From an uncultured Marinobacterium sp. (lineage in GTDB: Bacteria > Pseudomonadota > Gammaproteobacteria > Pseudomonadales > Balneatricaceae), in the NCBI GenBank assembly GCA_947501565.1, contig CANMWJ010000014.1, positions 54,351-118,350 on the forward strand: a stretch of DNA of 64,000 bases, in the 5' to 3' direction. The translations under genes were made by a program, and so were the position numbers. Shown piece after piece: positions 36,060 through 45,607 of the stretch; the first letter of the stretch is position 1, and every line of letters begins with the position of its first letter. Under the pieces are notes generated by a model. That model was given only the letters and a program-made list of their open reading frames with translations. It had not been told where the DNA came from and did no database searches.

Positions 36060-36560
36060 TGCCTGCAAATTACGGTTATTGGCAGCAATGTGTTCCTCGC
36101 TCATGGCCACATATGCTTAATGCCTACATCTTTGGTGTAAGAGAGAGTGGGTCTGAATGGCGTGTTATTTAACGCAAAAACAGCTATGCACGTACTCCAT
36201 CCATTGATCAGATCAGTGCGGTTGGATCAGGGTAGGGCACGCGTATGTCTACAATATTGCCGCAAAACCGCGTGGTTGCTGAAGATGCTGCAGCGCGAAA
36301 TAAGGGAGGTCACTGATAGAGGTATAGATTGTCGACAATCTAGAGTGATCGGATCTTTGTGGTTTGATCCCGGTCAATAGCGCTATAAGGCCCGTAATAT
36401 GGGCTTGCTGAGAGTTTATAATCCTTTTGTATTAGTTAAATTCGACGCGGAGTCAGTTAAAGTGTCGACTATCTAAACGGGTCAACTGTCTACAATAATT
36501 ATAAGGCCCACCTATAAAAGTCAGATAACTAACATAAAAGACCAAGAAAGGACCCGCGCT
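36060..36560. other. Intergenic: prpE upstream region
   Basis: 501 bp upstream of prpE. It holds a perfect 18-bp palindrome (36325-36342) and a related half-site near 36463. The only longer open frame (36147-36380) has no ribosome-binding site or recognisable protein features and was not called. Confidence 0.6.
36325..36342. promoter_or_regulatory. Perfect 18-bp palindromic operator upstream of prpE
   Basis: TAGATTGTCGACAATCTA is fully symmetric. The TTGTCGACAA core has the form of GntR/FadR-type operators; propionate genes in several gammaproteobacteria are under GntR-type PrpR control, so this is a good candidate operator. A related sequence, TGTCGACTATCTA, lies at 36463-36475. The regulator itself is not in the window. 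Confidence 0.6.
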
Positions 36561-38453
36561 ATGTCCTATCAAGCAGAGTACAACAAGTCCATTGAAACTC
36601 CAGAAGCATTCTGGGGTGAAAAAGCTGAAGCCATCGAGTGGTTCAAGAAGCCGGAAACGGTTCTGTCCCAAGATGAGAACGGCATCCACCGCTGGTTTGC
36701 TGATGGTGAGCTGAATACTGCTTACCTGGCATTGGACTACCACGTAGAAAACGGTCGTGCCGATCAGCTGGCTATGATCTTTGACTCTCCGGTAACCGAC
36801 ACCAAGCGTCAGCTGACCTACCGCGAACTGCGCGACGAAGTTGCTAAATTCGCAGGCGTACTGAAAGCACAGGGCGTTGAGAAGGGCGACCGTGTTGTTA
36901 TCTACATGCCGATGATCCCTGAAGCCGTTGTAGCTATGCTGGCTGTAGCGCGTCTGGGTGCGATCCACTCTGTTGTATTCGGTGGTTTTGCGCCACACGA
37001 GCTAGCAGTACGTATCGACGATGCCGAGCCTAAAGTGGTTGTAACTGCATCCTGTGGTATCGAGATCGCTAAAGTGATCGAATACAAGCCGATGCTGGAT
37101 CAGGCGATCGAGAAGTCTGCGCACAAACCAAATGCATGTGTCGTTCTGCAGCGCCCACAGGCGGAAGCATCCATGGTTGAAGGTCGTGACATCGACTGGG
37201 TAACCGCCATGGAAACCGCTGAACCGGCAGACTGCGTACCTGTTAACGGCACCGATCCTCTGTACATCCTGTACACCTCTGGTACCACTGGTAAGCCAAA
37301 AGGTGTTGTACGTGATAACGGCGGTCACGCAGTAGCACTGAAATACTCCATGAAAGCGATCTACAACATGGAGCCGGGTGACGTATTCTGGGCTGCATCT
37401 GACGTAGGTTGGGTTGTAGGTCACTCCTACATCGTTTACGGCCCACTGCTGGCGGGTTGCACCACTGTTGTATACGAAGGTAAACCAGTACGTACTCCGG
37501 ATGCGGGTGCATTCTGGCGTGTATGTGCGGAATACGGCTGTAAAGCTCTGTTCGCTGCACCGACTGCGTTCCGTGCGATCAAGAAAGAAGATCCGGATGC
37601 AGCGCTGCTGGAAAACTACGACCTGTCCAAGCTTGAAACTATCTTCATGGCGGGTGAGCGTCTTGACCCTCCTACTTACCACTGGACTGTTGAGAAGACC
37701 GGCAAGCCAGTTGTTGACCACTGGTGGCAGACCGAAACCGGTTGGTCTATCTGCGGTAACCTGACCGGTATCGAGATGAAAGAGCCTAAGCCAGGTTCCT
37801 CCACTGTTCCTGTACCAGGCTTCAACGTTCAGATTCTGGACACCGAAGGTAACGAACTGCCAGCAGGTGAGCAGGGCTCTATCGCACTGAAACTGCCTCT
37901 GCCTCCAAGCTGCCTGCCAACTGTATGGGGCGACTTCGAGCGTTTCCGTACGGGTTACCTGTCTGAATTCCCAGGTTACTACTGCTCTGGTGACGGCGGT
38001 TACAAAGATGAAGACGGTTACGTATTCATCATGGGCCGTACCGACGACGTAATTAACGTTGCAGGTCACCGTCTGTCTACCGGTGAGATGGAAGAGATCG
38101 TAGCAGGCCACAATGCGGTAGCAGAGTGTGCAGTTATCGGTATCAACGATCCGCTGAAAGGCCAGCAGCCTGTTGGTCTGGTCCTGCTGAAAGACGGCGT
38201 TGAGCTGGAAGAAGAGGAGCTGGAAGCTGAACTGGTTGCGCTGGTGCGTAAAGAGATCGGTGCAGTTGCCTGCTTCAAGCGCGCGATTGTTGTACAGCGC
38301 CTGCCGAAGACACGTTCCGGTAAGATCCTGCGTAAGCTGCTGCGTCAGATTGCAGATGGTAAGGAATACAGCATTCCGTCCACCATCGACGATCCAGCGT
38401 CTCTGCCAGAGATCGAAGAAATTATGGGAAGCCATGGGCTGGTTTCCGCATAA
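36561..38453 (+). CDS. prpE: Propionate--CoA ligase
   Basis: 630 aa AMP-forming acyl-CoA synthetase. ATP-binding P-loop YILYTSGTTGKPKGVV near residue 235, ADVGWVVGHSYIVYGPL-type motif (SDVGWVVGHSYIVYGP), HWWQTETGWSI near 390 and the C-terminal LPKTRSGKILRK with the catalytic Lys588 that is acylated in regulated members. These features fit PrpE rather than Acs. It activates propionate for the methylcitrate cycle; other prp genes are not in the window. AGAAAGGACCCGCGCT precedes the ATG. Confidence 0.93.
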   Translation: MSYQAEYNKSIETPEAFWGEKAEAIEWFKKPETVLSQDENGIHRWFADGELNTAYLALDYHVENGRADQLAMIFDSPVTDTKRQLTYRELRDEVAKFAGVLKAQGVEKGDRVVIYMPMIPEAVVAMLAVARLGAIHSVVFGGFAPHELAVRIDDAEPKVVVTASCGIEIAKVIEYKPMLDQAIEKSAHKPNACVVLQRPQAEASMVEGRDIDWVTAMETAEPADCVPVNGTDPLYILYTSGTTGKPKGVVRDNGGHAVALKYSMKAIYNMEPGDVFWAASDVGWVVGHSYIVYGPLLAGCTTVVYEGKPVRTPDAGAFWRVCAEYGCKALFAAPTAFRAIKKEDPDAALLENYDLSKLETIFMAGERLDPPTYHWTVEKTGKPVVDHWWQTETGWSICGNLTGIEMKEPKPGSSTVPVPGFNVQILDTEGNELPAGEQGSIALKLPLPPSCLPTVWGDFERFRTGYLSEFPGYYCSGDGGYKDEDGYVFIMGRTDDVINVAGHRLSTGEMEEIVAGHNAVAECAVIGINDPLKGQQPVGLVLLKDGVELEEEELEAELVALVRKEIGAVACFKRAIVVQRLPKTRSGKILRKLLRQIADGKEYSIPSTIDDPASLPEIEEIMGSHGLVSA

Positions 38454-38482
38454 ACAGAAGTTCCAACCCTTAGCTCAGTTTT

Positions 38483-38507
38483 AGGCGATCCTCGGATCGC
38501 CTTTTTT
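38483..38507 (+). terminator. Terminator of prpE
   Basis: AGGCGATCC-TC-GGATCGCCTTTTTT: 8-bp stem with T6, 30 bp after the stop. Confidence 0.93.
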
Positions 38508-38531
38508 CGTTTTGAGGTGATAGAAAGTGTG

Positions 38532-38617
38532 ATGTTGGGAGTCGCTCCGCTCGTCGCCAACCTACAGATTCGTTTGATGACCGTAGGTTGGTGACGAGCG
38601 TCAGCGACTCCCAACAT
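38532..38617. repeat. Dispersed palindromic repeat (near-perfect copy)
   Basis: ATGTTGGGAGTCGCT opens and AGCGACTCCCAACAT closes the 86-bp element. Inner arms CGCTCGTCgCCAACCTAC and GTAGGTTGGtGACGAGCG are almost perfectly complementary. Same family as 24178-24255. It sits between prpE and the convergent SDR gene. Confidence 0.92.
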
Positions 38618-38633
38618 ATATTACGCGCAACGC

Positions 38634-39485
38634 TTACTTATTCTCATCGTCCGAGACACGGCGGAGGATGTAATCCAGCCAGCGTGCGGAGAGTATACGG
38701 CGCAGGTAGGCGAAGAGGTAGGTAGGAACGGTGACGTAGTAACGTTCTTTCGGGCGTTTGCTCTCGAGGGCATGCACGACGCGTTTCACAACAGCTTCCG
38801 GGCCCAGGGTGAACGGGTCGTTACCGCGCTCCAGGTCTTTCTTTGCCAAACGGCGATCGACCGCTTCGTAGACCGATTTATGAGCGCTGTGTTCTGCATC
38901 GATATTGGCCTTGAAGGCTTCGTAGGCGTTAACGCGGAACTGGCTGGTGATCGGGCCTGGTTCTACCAGGGACACAAAGATATTACTGCCGTGCAGCTCC
39001 TGACGCAGAGTATCGGTCAGGCCTTCCAAGGCAAACTTGGAACAGTTGTAAGCGCCGCGGTATTTCAGAGTGATCAGGCCCAGTACAGAGCTGTTCTGGA
39101 TGATGCGCCCGTATCCCTGTTTGCGCATGATCGGCAGGACTTTACAGGTCAGCTCATGCCAGCCCAGCAGGTTGGTTTCGAGCTGCTGACGCAGCACGTC
39201 ACGGGTCAGATCTTCCACTGCACCGGGCTGCCCGTAAGCACCGTTGTTAAACAATGCATACAGTGTTCCGCCGGTCTGCTCCAACACCCAATCGAGCGCA
39301 GCGGTAATCGATTCGCTGCTGTCCAGATCCAGCTGGCAGGCTTCCAATCCCTCTTTCTGCAACCGTTCAACATCTTCCGGCTTGCGGGCGGTTGCGAAGA
39401 CGCGGTAGCCGCGCAGACGCAGTTGATGGGCGGTTTCGTAGCCGATGCCGGTCGAGCATCCCGTAATAAGAATTTCCTTGGTCAT
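38634..39485 (-). CDS. Short-chain dehydrogenase/reductase
   Basis: 283 aa, classical SDR. Cofactor motif TGCSTGIGYETA (TGxxxGIG) at residues 9-20, NNGAYG (NNAG-like) near 88, catalytic YNCSK (YxxxK) with Tyr near 147. The Rossmann fold start MTKEILITG is standard, and the Arg after strand 2 (RKPEDVERL) suggests NADP preference. Substrate unknown. Convergent with prpE. Confidence 0.92.
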   Translation of the reverse strand: MTKEILITGCSTGIGYETAHQLRLRGYRVFATARKPEDVERLQKEGLEACQLDLDSSESITAALDWVLEQTGGTLYALFNNGAYGQPGAVEDLTRDVLRQQLETNLLGWHELTCKVLPIMRKQGYGRIIQNSSVLGLITLKYRGAYNCSKFALEGLTDTLRQELHGSNIFVSLVEPGPITSQFRVNAYEAFKANIDAEHSAHKSVYEAVDRRLAKKDLERGNDPFTLGPEAVVKRVVHALESKRPKERYYVTVPTYLFAYLRRILSARWLDYILRRVSDDENK

Positions 39486-39707
39486 AACCTGATATACGCG
39501 CTGAAAAATGGATGCCGCATGCTAGCAGATTTGGCCGTTATTAAATATTTCATCAAGGTTTTTCCGGGTGAATACAGGGCAACAGCGGAATAGCGACTAT
39601 TATTGGACATATATCTACTGATCAAAATGTATACAGGTGTAAGTCTGGTGTAACAGCCTGGCGATCCATCCCTGTATAAATCGATACTGATGCCGGAGGA
39701 TTTACGG

Positions 39708-41432
39708 ATGAATGGTTCATCTGAAGGTGCCTCACCGGTCGTTGATAATCGCTCGTTCGGCGATGCATTAGTTGCAGCCGGGTGTCTCTCTGATACCGAT
39801 CTCTCCCGTGTCATGCAGATGCGGGAGTCCAGTGGCGATGACACCCCAATGGCGTCGTTGCTGATCCGTCTTGGGCTGGTCTCTGAAACCGACATTGCCC
39901 ACCAGATGGCCGTACTTTTCGATCTGCCGTTAGTTCAGTCCCGTGAATTTCCCGCCGATCCCTTCATGCAGGATCGGCTCTCATACCGTTTCCTGAAAGA
40001 GAACCACCTGCTTCCACTCTTTGAAGAGGAGGGCAGGCTGGTTGTGGCGATGGCAGATCCACAGGATGAGTTTGCAATCGAAGCGGTAGAGGTCGCGAGC
40101 GGCCAGCCGGTTGAGCGTCGAGTGGGTGTGGCCACCGAGCTGGATAACGCCATCGAGCGTTTGTACGGCGAGGGCCATAGCAAAATGGGGGATATCCTCG
40201 CAGGCGTTGACGCAGACGAGCAGGATCTTGAGCAGGATATCGAACAGCTCAAGGATATGGCGAGCGAGGCGCCGGTTATCCGACTGGTAAACCTGATCAT
40301 TCAACGCGCCGTGGAAGCGCGTGCGTCTGATATCCACATCGAACCCTTCGAGAACTGGCTCAAAGTACGCTACCGCATCGACGGTGTTCTGAAAGACGGC
40401 GAAGCGCCACCGGTAAATATGTCGCCTGCGGTTATCTCGCGTGTGAAGATCATGGCGAAGTTGAACATTGCTGAGCGGCGCCTGCCGCAGGATGGCCGTA
40501 TCGAGATGCGTCTGCAGGGCAAAGACCTGGATATCCGTGTCTCGACCGTGCCGACCATGCATGGCGAAAGCGTGGTACTGCGACTGCTTGACCGCGAAAC
40601 CGTGTCACTGGACTTCGATTCACTTGGGTTTGATGACAGCCTTAAGGCGCAGCTCAACTCGGTACTGGAGATTCCGCACGGGATGCTGATTGTCACCGGC
40701 CCGACCGGTAGCGGTAAAACCACCACCCTCTATACCGCACTCAGCCAACTCAACACCGAACAGAGCAAGCTGATCACAGTTGAAGACCCGGTGGAGTATC
40801 AACTGGAGGGGATCAATCAGATCCAGGTGAAATCCTCAATCGGCTTAACTTTCGCCAGTGCACTGCGCTCAATCGTGCGACAAGACCCCGACGTGATCAT
40901 GGTGGGTGAGATGCGTGACCTGGAAACCGCCCGAATCTGTGTGCAATCGGCGTTAACCGGTCATATCGTGCTTTCCACGCTGCACACCAACGACGCGGCG
41001 AGTAGCGTAACCCGTCTGCTGGAGATGGGGGTGGAGGATTATCTGCTGACATCCACCCTTAACGCAGTTATTGGCCAGCGATTGGTGCGCCGGCTGTGTC
41101 CGCACTGCCGCGAGGGCTATACGCCTCTGCCAGAGATTGTGAACGAGTTGGGTTTGGCTGCGTTGTGCAGTGATGGAAGCCCTAAATTGTTCCGCCCGGC
41201 GGGGTGTGATCACTGTGGCGGAAGTGGTTATCGGGGACGTATCGCGATTACCGAACTGTTGGTGATGAACGATGACGTTCGACGTCTGGTGCTTAAACAT
41301 GCGGATGCAGGCGTGTTACTCGACGCTGCAAAAGCTGCTGGCATGCGCACCATGTACGAAGATGGCTGTCGCAAAGCGCTGGTTGGTGAGACCAGTATCG
41401 AAGAAGTGATCCGCGTTACACAGGAGGCCTGA
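39708..41432 (+). CDS. gspE: Type II secretion ATPase GspE
   Basis: 574 aa from ATG 39708 (GGAGGA 7 nt upstream; an in-frame ATG at 39690 lies inside this Shine-Dalgarno region). N1 and N2 domains, then Walker A GPTGSGKTTT at residues 331-340, Asp box and Walker B DPDVIMVGEMRD, His box and the tetracysteine zinc motif CPHC...CDHCGGSGYRGR near 465-505. It powers pseudopilus assembly from the cytoplasmic face. First gene of an eleven-gene T2SS operon. Confidence 0.97.
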   Translation: MNGSSEGASPVVDNRSFGDALVAAGCLSDTDLSRVMQMRESSGDDTPMASLLIRLGLVSETDIAHQMAVLFDLPLVQSREFPADPFMQDRLSYRFLKENHLLPLFEEEGRLVVAMADPQDEFAIEAVEVASGQPVERRVGVATELDNAIERLYGEGHSKMGDILAGVDADEQDLEQDIEQLKDMASEAPVIRLVNLIIQRAVEARASDIHIEPFENWLKVRYRIDGVLKDGEAPPVNMSPAVISRVKIMAKLNIAERRLPQDGRIEMRLQGKDLDIRVSTVPTMHGESVVLRLLDRETVSLDFDSLGFDDSLKAQLNSVLEIPHGMLIVTGPTGSGKTTTLYTALSQLNTEQSKLITVEDPVEYQLEGINQIQVKSSIGLTFASALRSIVRQDPDVIMVGEMRDLETARICVQSALTGHIVLSTLHTNDAASSVTRLLEMGVEDYLLTSTLNAVIGQRLVRRLCPHCREGYTPLPEIVNELGLAALCSDGSPKLFRPAGCDHCGGSGYRGRIAITELLVMNDDVRRLVLKHADAGVLLDAAKAAGMRTMYEDGCRKALVGETSIEEVIRVTQEA

Positions 41433-41434
41433 CG

Positions 41435-42655
41435 ATGCCTCTCTATCAATATCGTGCGGTAACCGCGGATGGCGAAAACCGGGATGGTGCGCTGGAGGGC
41501 AGCGACCAACAAGCGGTGGTACACCAGCTGCAGGAAAAAGGCCTGATCCCGATATCTGTTGAGGCCGGAGAAGGCAGTTTTGGAATTTCGAAACTGCTTA
41601 ACACAAAGGTGGGTAGTAGCGGCCTCAGTGATACCCGGTTACTGATATTTACCCAGCAGCTGGCCGCGTTGATGCAAGCGGGCATCGCACTGGATCGTGC
41701 GCTGGATATCATGTTGCAGGTCAGTGATGACGAGCAGCTGCAAGCGCTGGTGCAACCTATTCAGGACGGGGTGCGCCGCGGGCAACCGCTCTCCCGTGTT
41801 CTGGCCGATGTGCCCGATAGCTTCTCCCAGTTCTACGTCAGTATGGTTCAGGCGGCAGAGGTGTCCGGGGATCTGGGCAACGGTCTGTCGCAACTGGCCA
41901 GCTACCTCGAACGCAGTAAGCAGCTGCGCGAACAGGTATTGTCGGCCCTGATCTACCCGATCATTCTGGTGATCGTGTCCGCAATATCCCTGCTAATCAT
42001 CCTTACCTATGTAGTCCCTCAGTTTCAGCAGCTGTTCTCCGATATGGGCCAAGCACTGCCACTATCAACGGCGATCGTGATCAGCATAGCCGAGTTCATC
42101 CGTGATTATTTTCCGTGGATGTTGCTGGTACTCATCCTTGGTGCCTTCTATGTGCGTTACATGCTGTCGAAGCCGGAGGCGAGATTCTGGTGGCACGCAC
42201 GACAGCTGCGTCTGCCGCTGTTGGGCGGGGTTAGCCAACGAATCGAAACCGCACGCTTTACCCGCAGCCTCGGAACCCTTGTGCAGGGCGGGGTGCCTTT
42301 GCTGAGTGCGCTGGGGATTGCGCGTGAAACGATCGGCAATAGCTGCATGGCGCAGGCTGTGAATCAGGCAACGAAAAGCCTGAAAGAGGGTAAACATCTG
42401 GCCGGACCGCTGCAGGCTACCGGCCTATTCCCCTCGCTGGCGCTGCAGATGATCCAGGTGGGTGAAGAGACCGGTCAGCTGGAAAGCATGTTACTGAAGG
42501 TCGCGGACGTATATGACCGGGAGGTATCGACGGCCATTCAGCGAACGTTGTCGATCCTGACGCCGGTTTTGATCGTTGGGCTGGGGATTCTGATTGCGGG
42601 GATCATCATGTCCATTCTGGTGGCAATAATGAGTATCAACGATATCCCGATCTGA
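41435..42655 (+). CDS. gspF: Type II secretion inner-membrane platform protein GspF
   Basis: 406 aa. N-terminal cytoplasmic domain (MPLYQYRAVTADGENRDGALEG), then two T2SF domains (LLIFTQQLAALMQAGIALDRALDIM at 68-92; TRSLGTLVQGGVPLLSALGIA at 275-295) and three transmembrane helices near 170, 220 and 380. Forms the platform at the centre of the apparatus with GspE. Starts 2 bp after gspE. Confidence 0.97.
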   Translation: MPLYQYRAVTADGENRDGALEGSDQQAVVHQLQEKGLIPISVEAGEGSFGISKLLNTKVGSSGLSDTRLLIFTQQLAALMQAGIALDRALDIMLQVSDDEQLQALVQPIQDGVRRGQPLSRVLADVPDSFSQFYVSMVQAAEVSGDLGNGLSQLASYLERSKQLREQVLSALIYPIILVIVSAISLLIILTYVVPQFQQLFSDMGQALPLSTAIVISIAEFIRDYFPWMLLVLILGAFYVRYMLSKPEARFWWHARQLRLPLLGGVSQRIETARFTRSLGTLVQGGVPLLSALGIARETIGNSCMAQAVNQATKSLKEGKHLAGPLQATGLFPSLALQMIQVGEETGQLESMLLKVADVYDREVSTAIQRTLSILTPVLIVGLGILIAGIIMSILVAIMSINDIPI

Positions 42656-42673
42656 TTTTGGGGAGACTGTGTA

Positions 42674-43120
42674 ATGGAAAAATTCAGGTTTAAGAAACAG
42701 ATCAATAAGGACAAACAACAGGGATTCACGCTGTTGGAAATACTGGTTGTGCTGGTGATTCTCGGGCTTTTAGCGAGTCTTGTGGGTCCCCAGGTGTTCA
42801 AACAGCTGGCCAGCTCGAAAACAAAAACAGCCGCACTGCAGATCGAGGAGCTGGGGGCAGCACTTGATCTTTACCGTCTGGAGGTCGGGAGCTATCCCTC
42901 GACAGACGAGGGGCTGCAGGCGTTGATCGAAGCGCCATCCGGAAGCCCAGGCTGGAATGGCCCCTACCTGAAGAAAAAGGTGATCCGCGATGATCCCTGG
43001 GGTAACGCCTACGTCTATAAGTTTCCCGGTGACCACGGCGAATACGACCTGATCTCTTATGGCGCGGATAGGAAAGAAGGCGGTGACGGTGAAAACCGTG
43101 ATGTCGTAAGCTGGGAATAA
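42674..43120 (+). CDS. gspG: Major pseudopilin GspG
   Basis: 148 aa. Class III prepilin leader cleaved by the prepilin peptidase before the Phe of QQGFTLLEILVVLVILG (Glu5 present). C-terminal part has the calcium-coordinating GspG pattern (GNAYVYKFPGDHGEYDLISYGADRKEGGDGENRDVVSW). It polymerises into the pseudopilus that pushes substrates through the secretin. Confidence 0.97.
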   Translation: MEKFRFKKQINKDKQQGFTLLEILVVLVILGLLASLVGPQVFKQLASSKTKTAALQIEELGAALDLYRLEVGSYPSTDEGLQALIEAPSGSPGWNGPYLKKKVIRDDPWGNAYVYKFPGDHGEYDLISYGADRKEGGDGENRDVVSWE

Positions 43121-43121
43121 A

Positions 43122-43592
43122 ATGGTGAAGTGCGCTCTAGAATGTCGCTTCAGCTCTTTGAAAATAAAGGGATTTACCTTGCTTGAGCTGCTAGTGGCAC
43201 TTGTTATAGCAAGTCTCGCGATTAGCATTGTAGTGCCGCGTTTTGCCGCACTGATTCCCGGTGTAGAGATCCGTGGTGAAACGCAGAAGGTCTCGGCGCT
43301 GCTGCGCCTGGCCCGAAGTCGGGCTATTGCCAGTGGCGAGGTCGTGGTGCTGGCACGCATCGAAGAGCCGATCGCACTGGAGATGACCAATAACGAGGAC
43401 AGCCTCTATATCTGGCCACCGTCGATCGATCTGGAGATCAGCAGCTCTCAGCAAACGGTCGATGCTGCGCAAGAGATCGCATTTTACCCAAATGGCAGTT
43501 CATCGGGCGGTACCGTGACGCTGAACTCAGCTAGCCGCTCCTATCAACTGTCGGTCGACTGGTTGTCCGGCAGGGTAACGATCGATGATTAG
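43122..43592 (+). CDS. gspH: Minor pseudopilin GspH
   Basis: 156 aa with prepilin leader and IKGFTLLELLVALVIAS (Glu5 present). The RLARSRAIASGEVVVLARIEE stretch is typical of GspH. It lies 1 bp after gspG and overlaps gspI by 8 bp. Part of the pseudopilus tip complex with I, J and K. Confidence 0.9.
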   Translation: MVKCALECRFSSLKIKGFTLLELLVALVIASLAISIVVPRFAALIPGVEIRGETQKVSALLRLARSRAIASGEVVVLARIEEPIALEMTNNEDSLYIWPPSIDLEISSSQQTVDAAQEIAFYPNGSSSGGTVTLNSASRSYQLSVDWLSGRVTIDD

Positions 43593-43989
43593 GTCCAGGC
43601 GCTATGCCGGGGGCTTCACCCTGATCGAGGTGTTGGTTGCCTTTATCGTATTAGCCATGTCGCTGGGCGTGATCATGAACATCTTCTCGCTGTCGATGCG
43701 TACTACGGCGACGGCGGAATCAAAGCAATACGCGTTACTGCTGGCGGAATCCAAAATGGATGAACTGACCGGCGAGCCTGAGGTATCCGCGGGACGGTCC
43801 TCTGGCGAGTTTGATGATACCTACCGCTGGAAAGCCCGCATCGAGCCCTGGGAGTTTCCTGATCAGGACCCGGTGACCGTCTATCCGTTTACGCCCTACC
43901 TGGTAGAGGTGACCGTCCAGTGGGGTGAATCTGAAGCTCAGGAGTTGATGATCAGCGCCATTCACCTCGTTTCCGAGGATGAACTATGA
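43585..43989 (+). CDS. gspI: Minor pseudopilin GspI
   Basis: 134 aa, leader then AGGFTLIEVLVAFIVLA, followed by ALLLAESKMDELTGEPEV typical of GspI. Overlaps gspH by 8 bp and gspJ by 4 bp, consistent with coupled translation. Confidence 0.92.
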   Translation: MIRSRRYAGGFTLIEVLVAFIVLAMSLGVIMNIFSLSMRTTATAESKQYALLLAESKMDELTGEPEVSAGRSSGEFDDTYRWKARIEPWEFPDQDPVTVYPFTPYLVEVTVQWGESEAQELMISAIHLVSEDEL

Positions 43990-44690
43990 AAAGGGGGAAG
44001 CGAGCAGGAGGGTTTACGCTGATCGAGATGATCGTTGCCCTGGTGATCAGCAGCATGCTGGCGGTTGTGGTGGTTTCGGGCCTCTACCTTGGAATACGCA
44101 GTTGGCAGGCCGTAACTGGACGCATCGATAGTAACAGTGACGCGGCGGTGTCGGTACACGCCCTCAGGCAAATACTGGAAGCGGCAGAATACACCTATAT
44201 CAGGGATACGAACGGTGAACGGCAGACGGCGTTTTACGGAGAGGTGGACCGGATGATCTTTGTCGCACCGACGGATCCGTTAGATGAAGACAGACTCTAT
44301 TGGATCATGGTCAGCGTCGAAGAGCTTGATTCGGGCGCTAAAACCCTGGTGCTCCACCGTGAACATTTTGAAACGCAGGACTATCTGGATGAAGAGCTGG
44401 AGTTCGAGGAACCGAACCCGCTCCATAACGTCGATTGGCAGCAACGCGTTGATGAGCTGCAGCAGCTGTCATCAACGCCACTTTTCCGCGTTCCCGGCTT
44501 TAATGGCGTGCGGTTTGAGTATCTGCGTATTGAACCTGATGAGTTACCCCGGTGGGAAACAGAGTGGGAGGTTGAGCCGTATCTGCCAGTAACGATCAAG
44601 CTGGAATTTGATACCGGGCCGGATGTTGAGTGGCCAGAACTCTATATTCAGCCCAAGGTGAAAGCGTATGAGTTCAAGCAACTGCTCTGA
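43986..44690 (+). CDS. gspJ: Minor pseudopilin GspJ
   Basis: 234 aa. Leader and AGGFTLIEMIVALVISS, long beta-rich C-terminal domain ending with FDTGPDVEWPELYIQPKV. Forms the tip complex with GspI and GspK. Overlaps gspI (ATGA) and gspK. Confidence 0.92.
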   Translation: MKRGKRAGGFTLIEMIVALVISSMLAVVVVSGLYLGIRSWQAVTGRIDSNSDAAVSVHALRQILEAAEYTYIRDTNGERQTAFYGEVDRMIFVAPTDPLDEDRLYWIMVSVEELDSGAKTLVLHREHFETQDYLDEELEFEEPNPLHNVDWQQRVDELQQLSSTPLFRVPGFNGVRFEYLRIEPDELPRWETEWEVEPYLPVTIKLEFDTGPDVEWPELYIQPKVKAYEFKQLL

Positions 44691-45591
44691 ACGCCGTTCG
44701 GGTTTTGCGCTGGTCGCCGTGCTATGGCTACTGGTGCTGCTGTCGATGATCTCCATGCATATCTCTGCCGTGAGTCGCACCGAAGCTGAGCTAACCCGAA
44801 ACCTGACAGTTGCGGCGCAAGCGCACCATGCGGCGGAATCAGGTGTGCGCTGGGCGATTTGGAGTCTGACCCTACCGCCAGAGGAGAACTGGCTGGCGGA
44901 TAGCAGCATGCACTACTTGGAGCTGAACAAAACCGAGATAGGTGTCGCGTTACAGGACGAAAACGGCAAACTGGACCTCAATCATGTCACCTACGAACGC
45001 CTGGTCGCGTTGTTTGAGGCCGCAGAGATAGATGAGGAGACGAGCACGCCTCTGATAGACGCTATAATCGATTGGCGAGATGCAGATGATCTAAAGCGAT
45101 TGAACGGTGCTGAGGACGATGATTACCTTGAAGCGGGACTCTCCTACGGTGCTAAGGATGCGCCCTATGAAAGCGTTGATGAGCTGAAACAAGTGTTGGG
45201 CATGACGCCAGAGGTCTATGAGCGTATCGGTCCCGCGTTTACAGTGTATGTCCGTCGCAGCGGTGTAAACCCACTGGTAGCGCCGCGTCTCGTGTTGCTC
45301 GCGCTGCAGGGTGTGGATGAGGATACAATCGACCGTTATATCGAAGATCGCCGGGAAAACTACGAAAATGACCTGCCGCCGCCTGAGACACCGCCATTTC
45401 AGGGCAAGTTAATTTCACCAAGTTTACAGGGTGTCTACTACACTATTCATACAGAAGCTGTGACTGAACAGGGTGTAAAAGCCTACCGCAAAGTGATTGT
45501 GCGTCGTCGCGGGGCCGCAGCCAGAGTGCGTTTTGAACTACTAAAAAGCAGTGAGAAAAAGGAGCCGTTATTCTTTGGAGTGGAGCACTGA
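44668..45591 (+). CDS. gspK: Minor pseudopilin GspK
   Basis: 307 aa, the large tip pseudopilin. Leader followed by RSGFALVAVLWLLVLLS; Glu5 is absent, as usual for GspK. LQDENGKLDLNHV and IIDWRDADDLKRLNGAEDDDYLEAG (helix insertion domain with the calcium site) are typical. Overlaps gspJ by 23 bp. Confidence 0.95.
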   Translation: MSSSNCSERRSGFALVAVLWLLVLLSMISMHISAVSRTEAELTRNLTVAAQAHHAAESGVRWAIWSLTLPPEENWLADSSMHYLELNKTEIGVALQDENGKLDLNHVTYERLVALFEAAEIDEETSTPLIDAIIDWRDADDLKRLNGAEDDDYLEAGLSYGAKDAPYESVDELKQVLGMTPEVYERIGPAFTVYVRRSGVNPLVAPRLVLLALQGVDEDTIDRYIEDRRENYENDLPPPETPPFQGKLISPSLQGVYYTIHTEAVTEQGVKAYRKVIVRRRGAAARVRFELLKSSEKKEPLFFGVEH

Positions 45592-45607
45592 CTAAAGGTG
45601 ACTTCCC

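Noticed and set aside
36147..36380. 77-codon open frame upstream of prpE
   Set aside because: No ribosome-binding site or protein features, and it contains the palindromic operator at its 3' end.
37002..38435. 477-codon minus-strand open frame opposite prpE
   Set aside because: Shadow of prpE; no start signals and no family features.
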